20,747 bases of DNA from an uncultured Eubacteriales bacterium (GCA_900556665.1 USPX01000018.1:1-20747); one strand, 5' to 3'; positions 1 to 8,102 are shown, counted from the first letter of the stretch. The notes: generated by a model not told the origin, from the letters alone. Numbers and translations: made by a program.

Positions 1-15
1 ATCATAAGCTACTCT

Positions 16-1377
16 TTATTTATCAAATTCTGCTCTACTTGTAGCCCAGTCTGCATTCATTTGATTACAAATGTCATCATAAGTTTCACTTCTATTACCA
101 AGTGCTGCTTCAACCATAGCAAGCTTCCATTTTGGTTGCCATGTACCAACTTCTGAACCATTATCAATGCTATCGAATAAATCTTCTTCTCCTTCTGGTG
201 CTGGTGTAACTGAAATGAACTGTACCCCAGCTTCTTCGAAAGTTTTTAATGCTTCTGGATAGTCCGCATCTATTTGCGCTGAAATACCATCTTCATGTTG
301 TGCATAACCTGATTTTTCTACCATCCACCATAAGAAAGCAAGTGCAGCTTCTGGACATTTTGTATTTTTATTAATACAGTATGCAAAGTCTGAAGCAATT
401 TCAGCATATTGTTTGCCATCTGGTGCTGTAATAGGGAATGGCATATAACCGATATCTTCTGGATTTGCTGCTAATGCTTTAACTTGTGAAACAGCCCATT
501 CACCAAGTACCATGGTAGCGATTTGTCCATCTGCAAGCATTTGTTTAGATGATTCCCAATCTGTTGACATAGGGTCATCTTCTACTAATCCTTGCTTAAC
601 TAAATCATATAGTAACTTGTATATTTCATAATGCACTGTTCCTTCTGCAAATGGTGCATCATCATGTGACATTTTAATAAGTACTTCTGGATCACCATAT
701 GCACATCTATTTGCTTCCCATTGTGTAAGTGTCCATTGTGCCACATAGTTCGTATAATAAGGAATTGCATCTGTATTGTCTTTAATCTTTTGCATAGCTG
801 CTAAGAATTCATCTGGTGTCTTAGGAATATCTGTGATTCCTGCTGCTTCAAATATCTTCTTGTTATAAAGTACCCCTGGTGCTGTAAGCATTGAAGCAAT
901 CCCATAAACATTCCCTTCAAATGATTTACCCTTTACATCTCTATAGCTTTGGCTAAGTTCATCTACTGTACCTAATGGTAAGAAGAAATTCGAATACTCA
1001 TTTTTATTAATATCAGGAAGCATTAATACATCCCCATATTCTGTTGTACTCATACGTACTTTAATATCATCCTGATAATTTGTAATTCCCTCTACATTTA
1101 CTTTTACATTTGGATACTCTTTATTAAACTCAGTAATATAATCTTGAATTAAAGTATCTGTAAGGTCTGTTCTATGTGTAATAAAGTTAATTTCCCCAGT
1201 TATATCTTCTGGATTTATGTCTTTAAGATCCACAGTACCTTTCTCATCTGCTGCCCCTTCTACTACTTCATTTGCTGATTCCTTACTTGTTTGCCCTGCA
1301 TTTGAACCACATCCAACAAAGGTGGTCATTGCCATTGTTACGCCTAAAGCTAATGATAGTACTTTTTTTAACTTCAT
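16..1377 (-). CDS. Sugar ABC transporter substrate-binding lipoprotein
   Basis: This is an extracellular solute-binding protein of the family 1 type, the lipid-anchored receptor of an ABC importer, most likely for a sugar or oligosaccharide. I start it at the ATG at 1377 (453 residues), because GGAGGG lies 6 bases upstream; an in-frame ATG at 1413 would add 12 residues ahead of the signal peptide and is unlikely. The protein begins MKLKK, followed by a hydrophobic stretch and a lipobox ending in Gly22-Cys23, so Cys23 is the predicted lipidation site. A Ser/Glu-rich linker precedes the mature domain (ITGEINFITHRTD onward), with the usual pattern of a two-lobed binding protein rich in Trp and Tyr. 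It follows a LacI-type regulator and has its own promoter. Only 15 bases remain before the window edge, where permease genes would be expected. The substrate cannot be told from the sequence. Confidence 0.9.
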   Translation of the reverse strand: MKLKKVLSLALGVTMAMTTFVGCGSNAGQTSKESANEVVEGAADEKGTVDLKDINPEDITGEINFITHRTDLTDTLIQDYITEFNKEYPNVKVNVEGITNYQDDIKVRMSTTEYGDVLMLPDINKNEYSNFFLPLGTVDELSQSYRDVKGKSFEGNVYGIASMLTAPGVLYNKKIFEAAGITDIPKTPDEFLAAMQKIKDNTDAIPYYTNYVAQWTLTQWEANRCAYGDPEVLIKMSHDDAPFAEGTVHYEIYKLLYDLVKQGLVEDDPMSTDWESSKQMLADGQIATMVLGEWAVSQVKALAANPEDIGYMPFPITAPDGKQYAEIASDFAYCINKNTKCPEAALAFLWWMVEKSGYAQHEDGISAQIDADYPEALKTFEEAGVQFISVTPAPEGEEDLFDSIDNGSEVGTWQPKWKLAMVEAALGNRSETYDDICNQMNADWATSRAEFDK

Positions 1378-1486
1378 ATGTATCCCTCCAAATATATATA
1401 TTTCTATTGTCATTCCTTCTAGCCTTATTCTAGCTATTTTTAAGTAACAAATCTGTTTTTTAAGTAATTTTCAAATTTCTGAATTT

Positions 1487-1515
1487 ATTATAAAATATTA
1501 ATCAAAATAAATCAA
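1487..1515 (-). promoter_or_regulatory. Promoter of the sugar-binding protein gene
   Basis: On the minus strand, a -35 box TTGATT (1510-1515) is separated by 17 bases from a perfect -10 box TATAAT (1487-1492). Transcription would begin near 1480, giving a leader of about 100 bases before the ATG at 1377. The rest of the 1378-1668 gap is AT-rich, and I see no other convincing element in it apart from the overlapping palindrome. Confidence 0.65.
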
Positions 1516-1527
1516 CGCTTATTTATT
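1506..1527. promoter_or_regulatory. Putative LacI-family operator over the -35 box
   Basis: This 22-base near-palindrome is centred on the CG at 1516-1517, and 9 of its 11 position pairs are complementary. A central CG flanked by AA/TT is the usual layout of LacI-family operators. It fully covers the -35 box at 1510-1515, so binding would block RNA polymerase. The LacI-family gene immediately upstream is the obvious candidate repressor, but that link is inferred. The AT-rich background makes some of the outer pairing cheap. Confidence 0.45.
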
Positions 1528-1668
1528 ATTTTATATATTTTATTGCATTTTAACTAATAACTCTCACCTTAGTCTTTACATTATACCTAGTTATCTCATT
1601 TTCATATAATTTTACTTTATATCTTTACTTAACTTTAATCTCTTTTTTATCTATTTACTTTATGAAAC

Positions 1669-1710
1669 AAAAAAGAGATGCTTCTCTTATTCGAGTTGCA
1701 TCTCTTTTTT
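1669..1710. terminator. Terminator after the LacI-family gene (bidirectional)
   Basis: The arms at 1669-1681 and 1698-1710 form a perfect 13-base stem (AAAAAAGAGATGC paired with its complement) with a 16-base loop. It carries a T-tract in both directions. It lies about 20 bases past the regulator's stop codon, so it separates the regulator transcript from the sugar-binding-protein gene. Confidence 0.85.
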
Positions 1711-1731
1711 TGTTTGTTAAATACTAAAGTA

Positions 1732-2736
1732 TTAGCGAATATCCTTTACAGAATCTCTGTAAATAATATTACTTGTCACAATACGTCTTCCTAAACTCTT
1801 ATTATCTCCTGTTATTTTACTTAGAATACTTGTTACGGCTACCTCTGCCATTTCTTCATCATTAATAGAAACCGTTGTAAGTGCTGGACTGATGAAATTA
1901 GAAAACATATAGTTATCAAATCCCACTATAGAAATATCCTCTGGTACATTAAGTCCCATTTCCTTTAACCTATTAATAAATACATAGGCCACCTCATCAC
2001 AGTTACATACAAAGGCTGTCGGCATATCCTCTGGTAACTTAAACTCTATGTATAGTCCATCCTCATCACGGTCACAAATAGCATATTCATCTCTTAAAGG
2101 AATCTTATGTTCTATTAATGACTTACAATAACCTAAATAACGATCTAGTATACTACTTGTGGCATGAATATCACCTATAAATCCAATCTTTCTATGTCCC
2201 ATATTAATAAGGTGATTAGTTAGCATATACGCACTATAGAAACTATCATTTATAATACTATCATACTTAGCATCTTGATTATAAAAGTCTAATAACATCA
2301 TAGGTATGCCTGTTTCATACAATATGTCTATATAATCGTTATCCATCTGCCCTAATAAAATAATACCGTCCACTTTATTACCACTTATTATTTTAGGTAA
2401 ATGATTTTTATAATTACGGTCTAATAACTCTAATATCCCAAAGCTATTATGTTTCTTAAGGCTACTCGTAATATTTTGATATACCTTCCAATAGAACGAG
2501 TTACCTGTTTCATTCATAAAATGATTAGGCACTAAGATTCCTATATTATAATATGTCTCTTTCCCATCTTCCTTATTATTACCAGTATACACATAGCCCA
2601 TTTGTTGTGCCATTTCTATAATTTGTTCTCTTACGCTTTGACTAACTCCCTCTTTATTACTTAATGCTTTAGAAACGGTTACAGTACTTACATTTAGTGC
2701 TTTGCCTATATCTGACATTGTTACGCTTTTCTTCAT
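1732..2736 (-). CDS. LacI/GalR-family transcriptional regulator
   Basis: A DNA-binding repressor or activator that probably responds to a sugar. I start it at the ATG at 2736 (334 residues, MKKSVTMSDIG), with AGGAG 10 bases upstream; an ATG at 2760 is in frame but has no ribosome site. The N-terminal LacI helix-turn-helix is clear, with the recognition helix around VSTVTVSKALSN at residues 16-27. The hinge follows near residues 45-55, and the rest is a periplasmic-binding-protein-like effector domain with family blocks such as VDGIILLG, GHRKIGFIGD and ISIVGFDN. It has its own terminator at 1669-1710. The next gene downstream encodes a sugar-binding protein with a LacI-like operator over its promoter, so local regulation of that transporter is the natural inference. 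The effector is unknown. Confidence 0.9.
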   Translation of the reverse strand: MKKSVTMSDIGKALNVSTVTVSKALSNKEGVSQSVREQIIEMAQQMGYVYTGNNKEDGKETYYNIGILVPNHFMNETGNSFYWKVYQNITSSLKKHNSFGILELLDRNYKNHLPKIISGNKVDGIILLGQMDNDYIDILYETGIPMMLLDFYNQDAKYDSIINDSFYSAYMLTNHLINMGHRKIGFIGDIHATSSILDRYLGYCKSLIEHKIPLRDEYAICDRDEDGLYIEFKLPEDMPTAFVCNCDEVAYVFINRLKEMGLNVPEDISIVGFDNYMFSNFISPALTTVSINDEEMAEVAVTSILSKITGDNKSLGRRIVTSNIIYRDSVKDIR

Positions 2737-2825
2737 TATACTCACACTCCTGAGGCCCATTATTTTCGACTTCTCATGTATCCATTATTCATTTCTGTTC
2801 ATCCGCTTAATTGTTGTATATTAAT

Positions 2826-2854
2826 ATATTATTATAACTTTACTTTATTTTCAA
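2826..2854 (-). promoter_or_regulatory. Probable promoter of the LacI-family gene
   Basis: On the minus strand, TTGAAA (2849-2854), 17 bases, then TAATAT (2826-2831). It lies between the cdaR terminator and the regulator start, where a promoter is required. The surroundings are very AT-rich and other -10-like hexamers are present, so the exact position is uncertain. Confidence 0.4.
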
Positions 2855-2878
2855 TCTTTCCTCAAGTAAATATACTAT

Positions 2879-2927
2879 AAAAAAGCAGTTACTTTAATGT
2901 TTAAAACCATTAAGTAACTGCTTTTTT
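2879..2927. terminator. Terminator of cdaA-cdaR
   Basis: The arms at 2879-2894 and 2912-2927 form a perfect 16-base stem (AAAAAAGCAGTTACTT paired with its complement) around a 17-base loop. It has T-tracts on both sides and starts 4 bases beyond the cdaR stop codon. It closes the cdaA-cdaR unit before the LacI-family gene. Confidence 0.9.
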
Positions 2928-2931
2928 AGCT

Positions 2932-4302
2932 TTATTCTGTTATTTCACTCTCTTCTTCAGGAACTGGTGTTTCTGATTGTTCAGGAACCTCCGGTGTTTC
3001 TTCTGGAGATGGCGTTTGTATTTCTTCGTCTTGAACTGGATCTTTTGTAATCCTTACTTCAATATCTACTGATTCATTTAAAATCTTAAATTTATCTGTA
3101 GCCTGTAATTCTAGTGGTAATGTATATTCCCCTTCGTTATATCCAGCTAAATTTAAACTACCCTTTAACCCATTAGCAATCTGAGCTGCATTATAGGATA
3201 AGATTTCTTCTGCTGTAGCTGAAATACCTACTTGTACTTCATTTGATAATACTTCATAACTTAAGCCCTCATCTGGACCAGTTACATCAATCTCTAATAA
3301 TGAAGTTGGGATGTTATAAATATAATTATTTTCTTTATCAATTTGAATAGTGACATTAACTTCTTTGGCACTATTTGTTGTAATACCCTCTGGTAAGTTA
3401 AGTTTTGCAGATACAGTGCTTGTCTCTAAAAATTGACTTATATCTATAGTTTCTAAAGTAATCTCATTAATCCTGTCTACCGCTTCTGCTTTCCCCACAA
3501 TTGTAACAGCTTGTGGTTCACATTGTGTTCCTCTATATACATAGCCTTCTTGAGCTTTACCAGTCACCTGTACTTTAAGCGGCACACGTTTAAATTTACC
3601 AATTAGTAACCTTACTTCTACAGTTTGAGGCGAGGTTACAAGTCCTGTAATCTCTTCACCCTGGCTGTTGTAAATAGTCACCGGTAAGCGTTGTACTAGA
3701 TTTTCTTCTGAAAATACACTGCCATCAATATTAACTACTACTGAAGCAACTTCACTAATTGCAGATTTTGCCCCTTTAATCTCAATGGTTGTTGGACTAA
3801 TTACAGGGTTAGCTAAAAGCTCATAGTCTTTTGTCGTACCTTCTTCAATTTTATAACCTATACTTGAAGTCATAGATGCTTCACGTTCAAGTACAATACT
3901 TGTATATTGTGCCTTCTTTTCTGTTACTGTAATAGAATGACCATCTAATATAATATCCACAGTATAATTGGCTATACACTGTACGGAATCTTGAGTTAAA
4001 TCACCTAAATATTGATTAAGATTAAGTGTGGCAGTAATGGCGTTCTCATTATACACCTTATCAATCTCTAATCTAGGTCCCCTAATTGTAACAGAAAACA
4101 TTTGATTTTTGATTTCTTCCTCATTTTTAAGCACATAGCCTTGTGCCTCTAATGCATCTAACCCTTTAATTGTAACAGGGATATTTTTAATTGTTTGTGG
4201 TTGTGTAGGATTTTGTGTATTAATAACAAATAACCACAAAGTCATTGCTAATAATAACGATAATATTCTCCATGAAAGGTCTTCCCTTGATATCTTATTC
4301 AT
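2932..4302 (-). CDS. cdaR: CdaR, YbbR-domain regulator of c-di-AMP synthase
   Basis: A membrane-anchored extracytoplasmic protein that modulates the diadenylate cyclase CdaA. I start it at the ATG at 4302 (456 residues, MNKISRED), preceded by GGAAGG at a good distance; the longer frame to 4356 would run deep inside cdaA. One membrane segment (about residues 10-27, ILSLLLAMTLWLFVI) is followed by what look like four YbbR repeats. Each repeat has a strand pattern such as VTIRGP, IEIKGAKSAISEV or VTIVGKAEAVDRI, at about residues 35-130, 140-235, 240-335 and 340-425. The last 30 or so residues are a Pro/Glu-rich acidic tail, probably disordered. Its start overlaps the end of cdaA by 8 bases (ATGAATAA), which suggests translational coupling. 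In many Firmicutes glmM follows; here a terminator does. Confidence 0.93.
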   Translation of the reverse strand: MNKISREDLSWRILSLLLAMTLWLFVINTQNPTQPQTIKNIPVTIKGLDALEAQGYVLKNEEEIKNQMFSVTIRGPRLEIDKVYNENAITATLNLNQYLGDLTQDSVQCIANYTVDIILDGHSITVTEKKAQYTSIVLEREASMTSSIGYKIEEGTTKDYELLANPVISPTTIEIKGAKSAISEVASVVVNIDGSVFSEENLVQRLPVTIYNSQGEEITGLVTSPQTVEVRLLIGKFKRVPLKVQVTGKAQEGYVYRGTQCEPQAVTIVGKAEAVDRINEITLETIDISQFLETSTVSAKLNLPEGITTNSAKEVNVTIQIDKENNYIYNIPTSLLEIDVTGPDEGLSYEVLSNEVQVGISATAEEILSYNAAQIANGLKGSLNLAGYNEGEYTLPLELQATDKFKILNESVDIEVRITKDPVQDEEIQTPSPEETPEVPEQSETPVPEEESEITE

Positions 4303-5167
4303 CTTTGACCCTTCCTTTCCACATCGCACGTTTACGATCGAGTATTTTTTTCTCATTACGTTTTTTCTTACGTGTTGAAAGCAATATTTTTCTAATCATA
4401 TCTGCATCTAGATTTCGTCTAATTTTACCATTTCTTACATATGAAATCACACCGTTTTCTTCAGATACAACGATAACAATGGCATCTGTTACTTCTGAAA
4501 TACCAATAGCTGCACGGTGTCTTGTTCCTAAATCTAAACTTACATCCATACTATCTGTAAGTGGTAAGAAACATGTTGCTGCCGATACCCTATTATTCTT
4601 TATAATAACTGCCCCATCATGTAGAGGAGTATTTTTCTCGAATATATTAATAAGTAGCTGACTTGTTAGTATCCCATCTATACTTATACCTGTACGTTCT
4701 ACGTCACCCAACTTAGTCTCCTGCTCAATTACCATCAGCGCACCAGTTTTATATTTTGCCATATGCAAGGATGCTCTCACAATTCCTTCAATTGCTTCGT
4801 CTGTCATACCATCTTGTTCATTATCCGTCATATTAAACATAGTAGCAAACATATTGCCTCGTCCGATTTGCTCAAGTGCACGTCTTAATTCTGGTTGGAA
4901 TACAACTAATAACGTCATTGCACCAAAGGTAATTGTATTAGAAATTACCCACCAAAGTGTATGAAGTTGGAAAACGTAAGCAACAATCGCTACCACTAAA
5001 ACAACAACTACACCTTTAAATAATGCCCATGTTCTTGTGTCTTTGATCCATCTGAGCACAATATATATCAAATAGGCAACTACTAATACATCTATTATAT
5101 CTCGAATGCCAATATGTGGGATGCCTATATACGGTATTTTACTAATCGCTTCTTTTATTACATCCAC
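4295..5167 (-). CDS. cdaA: Diadenylate cyclase CdaA
   Basis: A membrane-bound enzyme that makes cyclic di-AMP from two ATP, a messenger controlling potassium, osmotic and cell-wall homeostasis. The 290-residue length fits the family. Three membrane segments lie at about residues 24-41, 52-66 and 72-90. They are followed by the conserved linker QPELRRALEQIGR (91-103) and the DAC domain, with the catalytic DGA at 184-186 (PLHDGAVII) and the RHR motif in GTRHR at 214-218. The start is GTG at 5167: AAGGGG sits 9 bases upstream and there is no usable in-frame ATG nearby. It is the first gene of a two-gene operon with cdaR, which it overlaps by 8 bases. An extended -10 promoter lies just upstream. 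Confidence 0.96.
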   Translation of the reverse strand: MDVIKEAISKIPYIGIPHIGIRDIIDVLVVAYLIYIVLRWIKDTRTWALFKGVVVVLVVAIVAYVFQLHTLWWVISNTITFGAMTLLVVFQPELRRALEQIGRGNMFATMFNMTDNEQDGMTDEAIEGIVRASLHMAKYKTGALMVIEQETKLGDVERTGISIDGILTSQLLINIFEKNTPLHDGAVIIKNNRVSAATCFLPLTDSMDVSLDLGTRHRAAIGISEVTDAIVIVVSEENGVISYVRNGKIRRNLDADMIRKILLSTRKKKRNEKKILDRKRAMWKGRVKDE

Positions 5168-5201
5168 TGGCCAAAACCCCTTTATAATTTATTTATAATT
5201 T

Positions 5202-5210
5202 ATTATAGCA
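5202..5210 (-). promoter_or_regulatory. Extended -10 promoter of cdaA
   Basis: On the minus strand this reads TGCTATAAT, a perfect -10 hexamer with the TGn extension. There is no good -35 box at 16-18 bases, as is common for extended -10 promoters. It sits about 35 bases ahead of the GTG start and after the terminator of the upstream operon. Confidence 0.6.
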
Positions 5211-5296
5211 TGTTTTATACTTTTCGTGTGTTGAAGCAATAAAATATTTTTTATTTTTATCAATCCATACACATTATTTAAATAACTTCAAAATAA

Positions 5297-5330
5297 AAGA
5301 TACAAACCTTAATTTAAAGGCTTGTATCTT
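5297..5330 (-). terminator. Terminator overlapping the 3' end of the membrane-protein gene
   Basis: The arms at 5297-5310 and 5317-5330 form a 14-base stem with one G·U pair and a 6-base loop, followed on the minus strand by a T-rich run (TTTTATTTT). The upstream arm includes the last sense codons of the gene that ends at 5314, so the stop codon lies within the hairpin. Confidence 0.75.
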
Positions 5331-6321
5331 CATTTTCCTCTCTCATATTATATGGTATATGAGAATTTTTATTCACTTTACCATTATAAACACGTTTTAC
5401 TTTTCGCTTAGTTGTTGTTAAATAAATTTTAGGCACCACTTTAACATAATAATAATTTTCATCATCTTCAAAGTTTAATACTTCTGAGCGTTCATAATCT
5501 AATACTTTGGAAAAGAACTCAACTACTATAGCTATAAGTACATAGCCTACTGTAGTAACCAGCATAATTGGTAAACTTATATCTATCTTTAAAAATAATA
5601 TAGCTAAACTAAAACCTATCATATTCATAATGGCACCCATACCAATTGCAATATATGGTGCATAATCTACTGCTAATCTTCTAATAAAATAAACTGTGTT
5701 AAAGACTACAAAGAATATAATCATTATGCAAAGCATTTTTGAATCAAGTACTACTGTCTCTAATTTAATAGTTATTAAGTTCTTTACAGCTTCTATTAAT
5801 GCATCCTTACCCACGCCAGTTATAACAACTGCTTCTGCTAAATTAGGAATCATAAACCATATCAATACGCCAAATAAAATACCAATAAGCCCTACATAAC
5901 CACCTAATAAAGCTACTACAATAGGTACCAAATTTTCCATATGCAAGCTAAAGGCTACTAAAGTTACAATAATTAATAAACTTTCTTTAGGGAACAATCG
6001 CATAAATAATATGTATAACAGGAATAAAAATACGAACACAATTCCTGCTAGTACAGGATTAAGCGTTAAAATATAACAAGGTGCTAATACAACCGTACCG
6101 AGTAACATGCCTTTCTCATTTAAAACTGTACCTATTAAGCTTATAAATAATACTAAAATTGGATTTGTAAGTACACCTTCATAACTAATTTTAGAAATAA
6201 ACATATTTATAATAATATATATCATAATGAACTTTAAGATTGGCCCAACAATATAATCATATTGCTTATACATCTTAATAACATTTTGTCTAATCATCAA
6301 TAGGTTCTCAAGAATCTTCAT
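5314..6321 (-). CDS. Uncharacterised polytopic membrane protein
   Basis: I do not recognise a functional family. The 335-residue product has many hydrophobic segments, about eight (for example near residues 25-42, 53-68, 73-108, 115-127, 131-160, 197-213, 222-245 and 250-270), and then a charged cytoplasmic-looking tail (residues 275-335, with EDDENYYYVKV and a basic TTKRKVKRVY stretch). The start is ATG at 6321, with GGAGG 6 bases upstream. It overlaps the preceding small membrane-protein gene by 14 bases, so the two are almost certainly co-translated and may form a complex. It is the last gene of a three-gene operon led by a surface glycosidase-like protein. A transport or envelope role is possible but not shown; no ATPase, permease signature or catalytic motif is visible. 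Confidence 0.85.
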   Translation of the reverse strand: MKILENLLMIRQNVIKMYKQYDYIVGPILKFIMIYIIINMFISKISYEGVLTNPILVLFISLIGTVLNEKGMLLGTVVLAPCYILTLNPVLAGIVFVFLFLLYILFMRLFPKESLLIIVTLVAFSLHMENLVPIVVALLGGYVGLIGILFGVLIWFMIPNLAEAVVITGVGKDALIEAVKNLITIKLETVVLDSKMLCIMIIFFVVFNTVYFIRRLAVDYAPYIAIGMGAIMNMIGFSLAILFLKIDISLPIMLVTTVGYVLIAIVVEFFSKVLDYERSEVLNFEDDENYYYVKVVPKIYLTTTKRKVKRVYNGKVNKNSHIPYNMREENEDTSL

Positions 6322-6724
6322 TTAACCCCTCCTTTTTATCCTCATAGGCATCTAACGCCTCTAAAGTCTTACGATACGTCTTTAATCTTTCTTTAGAGTT
6401 TTTATATGCCCTCGTATATACCCATGAAGATATAATGGTATAAATAACAAGTCCAATAATCCATGGAAGTATATATCCATTCACATATGCATCCATAAAT
6501 TGTTCTAATGATTCCGGTATTATTAGCTGGGTTGTTACAATCTTAATTGCACCTACTCCTACAAAAAATAGCATTACTAAACTAAAAGATAACCTCGTTA
6601 TAAAATTTCTAGTATAAAGGTAGTCCTCCAGAAAATATTTACAACGCTGCCTATCTGTATCACCATATTTTTTATTATAAATTTCAAGCTTTGTCATAAG
6701 AATAATTTTATTTTGATCAACCAA
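6308..6724 (-). CDS. Small uncharacterised membrane protein
   Basis: A 138-residue protein of unknown function with two membrane segments (about residues 41-66 and 84-106) flanked by charged ends: a basic, Tyr-rich N-terminus (TKLEIYNKKYGDTDRQRCKYF) and a helical Lys/Glu-rich C-terminus. I choose the TTG at 6724 as the start because AAAGGAT lies 10 bases upstream; the next candidate, ATG at 6697, has no ribosome site but would keep all the hydrophobic parts. It begins 15 bases after the stop of the glycosidase-like gene, and its 3' end overlaps the next membrane-protein gene by 14 bases, which indicates one operon and probable partnership with that protein. It could not be matched to a named family. 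Confidence 0.78.
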   Translation of the reverse strand: MVDQNKIILMTKLEIYNKKYGDTDRQRCKYFLEDYLYTRNFITRLSFSLVMLFFVGVGAIKIVTTQLIIPESLEQFMDAYVNGYILPWIIGLVIYTIISSWVYTRAYKNSKERLKTYRKTLEALDAYEDKKEGLNEDS

Positions 6725-6739
6725 AAAGATTCACATCCT

Positions 6740-7957
6740 TTATTCTTCATCTAATCCTGCCTCTGTATATTTACCTGATGCATTCCAAAATAGCCATTCA
6801 TTTACACCTGCATCATAAGCACCTTGAATCTGACTTCTAATTTGTTCTTCACCATAAAATTGATATGGTTTCATTCCTGCTAATGTAAAATCCTGCAACC
6901 ATGGCCTAATTTTTGCTTTCCGTTCTGCTCTTGGATTCTCTAAAATTTTATCTTGTGCAAGCTCCATAGACCTTAATATTATATCATAACATTGTATATG
7001 TGGGTACTCTATTCCGAATGTTCCGTCTGCATAGTGAGATGGATACACCATAGGACAAATATAGTCTAAATGCTTACAAAGCTCATTAAAATCTTGCCCT
7101 ACATTCTCACCATCTATTTTGCTCATTATAATTGCGCCGAAAACATCTGCTGATACACCTACACCATACTCTTTAAGTTGCTCGCTCATAAAATTCACAA
7201 ACTCTGTAATAATCTCTGACTTAGTTTTATTAGGTGCTAATTGTACCTTTTCCTCACTCATTGACTCATGAAATCTAATATAATCAAACTGTATCTCCTT
7301 AAATCCTACCTTTATAGCTTCCTTGCATACCTCTAGTATATAATCCCAATTTTCCTTATTATATGGATTAAGCCATTTATCTCCAGATTTTAATTCATAT
7401 ACCTGGCCATCCAATGCCTTAACTGCTAAATTAGGAAAATGTGCTGTTGCTACATTATCTTTAAACGTTACAACACGAGCAATAGGATAGATATCTTCTT
7501 CGTATAATCTTTTCATTACCTGATTAATATTTTCAATAGGTGGATTTGCTAATACACATCCCATATTAATAAGTTTTTCATTATCGGAAGCAAAAGTTAA
7601 ATATCCCTGATCACTCTTCACATCAATGACAAAGCTATTTACATTTGTACGCTTGGCCATATTAATATATTCTTCGTAATCTTCTACTTTGCTTGGTGGT
7701 ATATAGATTCCCTTTACTTCTTGCTTTTGTTTATACAAACCATAAGCCACCTTATTGCCATCTATATATACAGCTTCATCACTTATCTTCTGTCCTATAC
7801 CTAATGCCTTTAAATCGTCCCCTAAATTTTCGTTCCCTACGATGCCAAAACAAATCACACTCATGCCAGTAATAAAAAATAGTATTTTCTTAAGCCAAAT
7901 TTTCTTTTTTTTGTAATAATAATAACTATCTAATGGCTGTAGCCTATACTTTTTCAT
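6740..7957 (-). CDS. Membrane-anchored putative glycoside hydrolase (DUF4015/COG1306 type)
   Basis: This 405-residue protein has one N-terminal membrane segment (about residues 22-42, after a basic KKKKIWLKK stretch), so the rest is probably outside the cell. The outer domain resembles the putative glycoside hydrolase family of COG1306/DUF4015, which has a TIM-barrel fold. Recognisable blocks are KGIYIPP, FVIDVKSDQGYLTF, HFPNLAVK, GFKEIQFDYIRF, VSADVFGAI, LDYICPMVYPSHY, RPWLQDFT and NEWLFWNASG. The acidic residue in FDYIRF is a likely catalytic position. The substrate is unknown; cell-wall or surface polysaccharide is an inference. The ATG at 7957 has AGGGG 9 bases upstream. It leads an operon with two membrane proteins and has its own extended -10 promoter. 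Confidence 0.85.
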   Translation of the reverse strand: MKKYRLQPLDSYYYYKKKKIWLKKILFFITGMSVICFGIVGNENLGDDLKALGIGQKISDEAVYIDGNKVAYGLYKQKQEVKGIYIPPSKVEDYEEYINMAKRTNVNSFVIDVKSDQGYLTFASDNEKLINMGCVLANPPIENINQVMKRLYEEDIYPIARVVTFKDNVATAHFPNLAVKALDGQVYELKSGDKWLNPYNKENWDYILEVCKEAIKVGFKEIQFDYIRFHESMSEEKVQLAPNKTKSEIITEFVNFMSEQLKEYGVGVSADVFGAIIMSKIDGENVGQDFNELCKHLDYICPMVYPSHYADGTFGIEYPHIQCYDIILRSMELAQDKILENPRAERKAKIRPWLQDFTLAGMKPYQFYGEEQIRSQIQGAYDAGVNEWLFWNASGKYTEAGLDEE

Positions 7958-7987
7958 TTGTAAGCACCCCTAAATATATTCGTATTT

Positions 7988-7996
7988 ATTATACCA
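7988..7996 (-). promoter_or_regulatory. Extended -10 promoter of the glycosidase-like operon
   Basis: On the minus strand this reads TGGTATAAT, a perfect -10 with a TGn extension, about 30 bases ahead of the ATG at 7957. The hexamer 17 bases further upstream (TCGAAT, 8011-8016) is only a weak -35. Confidence 0.55.
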
Positions 7997-8102
7997 TAGT
8001 AAAAATTAATATTCGATTATATATATATTACAATATTTTTCCAGTAAAATATATACTTTTACAGAAATTTCTATTTTAAATGTATTTTTTAGTATAATAA
8101 AA

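Noticed and set aside
1506..1527. The palindrome as a CcpA catabolite (cre) site.
   Set aside because: It shares the central CG and AAGCG core, but it lacks the outer TG and CA bases that define cre; the neighbouring LacI-family regulator is a better candidate.
4245..4661. A 138-codon plus-strand frame over the cdaA-cdaR junction.
   Set aside because: It is antisense to two well-supported genes and its translation has the biased look of a shadow frame; the other plus-strand frames were dropped for the same reason.
5168..5296. A c-di-AMP (ydaO-type) riboswitch upstream of cdaA.
   Set aside because: The distance from promoter to start is only about 35 bases, too short, and no conserved motif is visible.
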